Assembly (NCBI GenBank): GCA_031267775.1
Contig: JAIRYL010000154.1
Span: forward strand, 1-6,490
Length of the DNA stretch: 6,490 nucleotides
Direction of reading: 5' to 3'
Origin: Tannerellaceae bacterium
GTDB lineage: Bacteria; Bacteroidota; Bacteroidia; Bacteroidales; Tannerellaceae
Position 1 is the stretch's first letter. Each line of letters begins with the position of its first letter. A program made the position numbers and the translations under genes. The notes beneath the pieces are model-generated. The model was not told the origin of the DNA, searched no databases, and worked only from the letters and a program-made list of their open reading frames with translations. Shown here piece after piece: positions 6,160 to 6,490 of this stretch.

Positions 6160-6189
6160 TCTTTAGAAATACGCATATCAACGTCCGGG

Positions 6190-6490
6190 TTATACCTTAT
6201 AGTATTCTTCCCAACCTTTGCGGGGAGAAGATCCGTATAGCATTTGATTAGCCAGGGGATTGTTGGTAATACGTTTTGTTTGACGGTCGAAAAGGAGCTT
6301 GACGCCCAGTTGCTGGCTCAATACGCCCAGACAGAATACCTGGCTCAACGGGCCGGCAATGGAGAATGGCGAACGGGGTTTCTCTTTCCCCATACAACTC
6401 AGCAGGAAGTTGGCATAATGATTGGAAGGACTTTTGGGTACTTCGGGCAATTTAGACGCCATCTCTTTGGCCTGCTCTTCAGGTATGATA
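6190..6490 (-). CDS. Gfo/Idh/MocA-family oxidoreductase, C-terminal fragment (cut by window edge)
   Basis: The last 99 residues of a gene entering from the right; the frame is open to base 6490, so the ATG at 6460-6462 is internal, not the start. The fragment matches my memory of the C-terminal end of Bacteroidetes Gfo/Idh/MocA proteins: SNHYANFLLSCMGKEKPRSPFSIAGPLSQVFCLG, then LGVKLLFDRQTKRITNNPLANQMLYGSSPRKGWEEYYKV to the stop. Members are NAD(P)-dependent enzymes acting on sugars and related polyols, and many Bacteroidetes members carry an export signal. The nucleotide-binding half and the catalytic residues are outside the window, so substrate, activity and location cannot be inferred. 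The hairpin at 6113-6159 probably separates it from parC, so it seems not to belong to the parC cluster. Confidence 0.8.
   Translation of the reverse strand, partial: IIPEEQAKEMASKLPEVPKSPSNHYANFLLSCMGKEKPRSPFSIAGPLSQVFCLGVLSQQLGVKLLFDRQTKRITNNPLANQMLYGSSPRKGWEEYYKV

Overview
The window looks like chromosomal DNA of a Bacteroidales bacterium. The reasons are close resemblance of the ParC, DUF3316-type, S41 and Gfo/Idh/MocA proteins to Bacteroides/Parabacteroides-type families, the Bacteroidetes promoter signature (TTTG, about 19 bases, TAnnTTTG) ahead of several genes, and the lack of strong Shine-Dalgarno sequences. I cannot fix the genus from sequence alone. Every gene lies on the minus strand, so the window is best read from right to left.

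Right edge (6490 to 6190): the last 99 codons of a Gfo/Idh/MocA-family oxidoreductase. It is followed by a 47-base hairpin (6113-6159) and a TAnnTTTG promoter element (6093-6100) for the next transcription unit.

Centre (6055 to 1450): a tight three-gene cluster with gaps of 3 and 4 bases. It comprises parC (topoisomerase IV subunit A, 908 aa, catalytic Tyr156), a DUF3316-like exported protein that is probably a beta-rich envelope protein, and an exported S41-family serine peptidase that is probably a lipoprotein. The spacing predicts one transcript joining an essential chromosome-decatenation enzyme to two cell-envelope genes of unclear role.

Then a tRNA-Leu(UAG) gene (1360 to 1279) with its own promoter (1374-1404) and a clear intrinsic terminator (1214-1252).

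Left part (about 1210 to 1): a 398-base gene-free stretch (881-1278) with a nested inverted-repeat element (1093-1173) and AACTATA-type half-sites. After it comes a hipB-hipA type II toxin-antitoxin module. The hipB promoter has half-sites inside and just upstream of it, which suggests HipB autorepression. hipA runs off the left edge after 195 codons.

No wholly new system is evident. The items most worth a second look are the clamp-binding-like C-terminus of ParC, the nested inverted-repeat element, the hipBA operator layout and the hairpin at the parC promoter.
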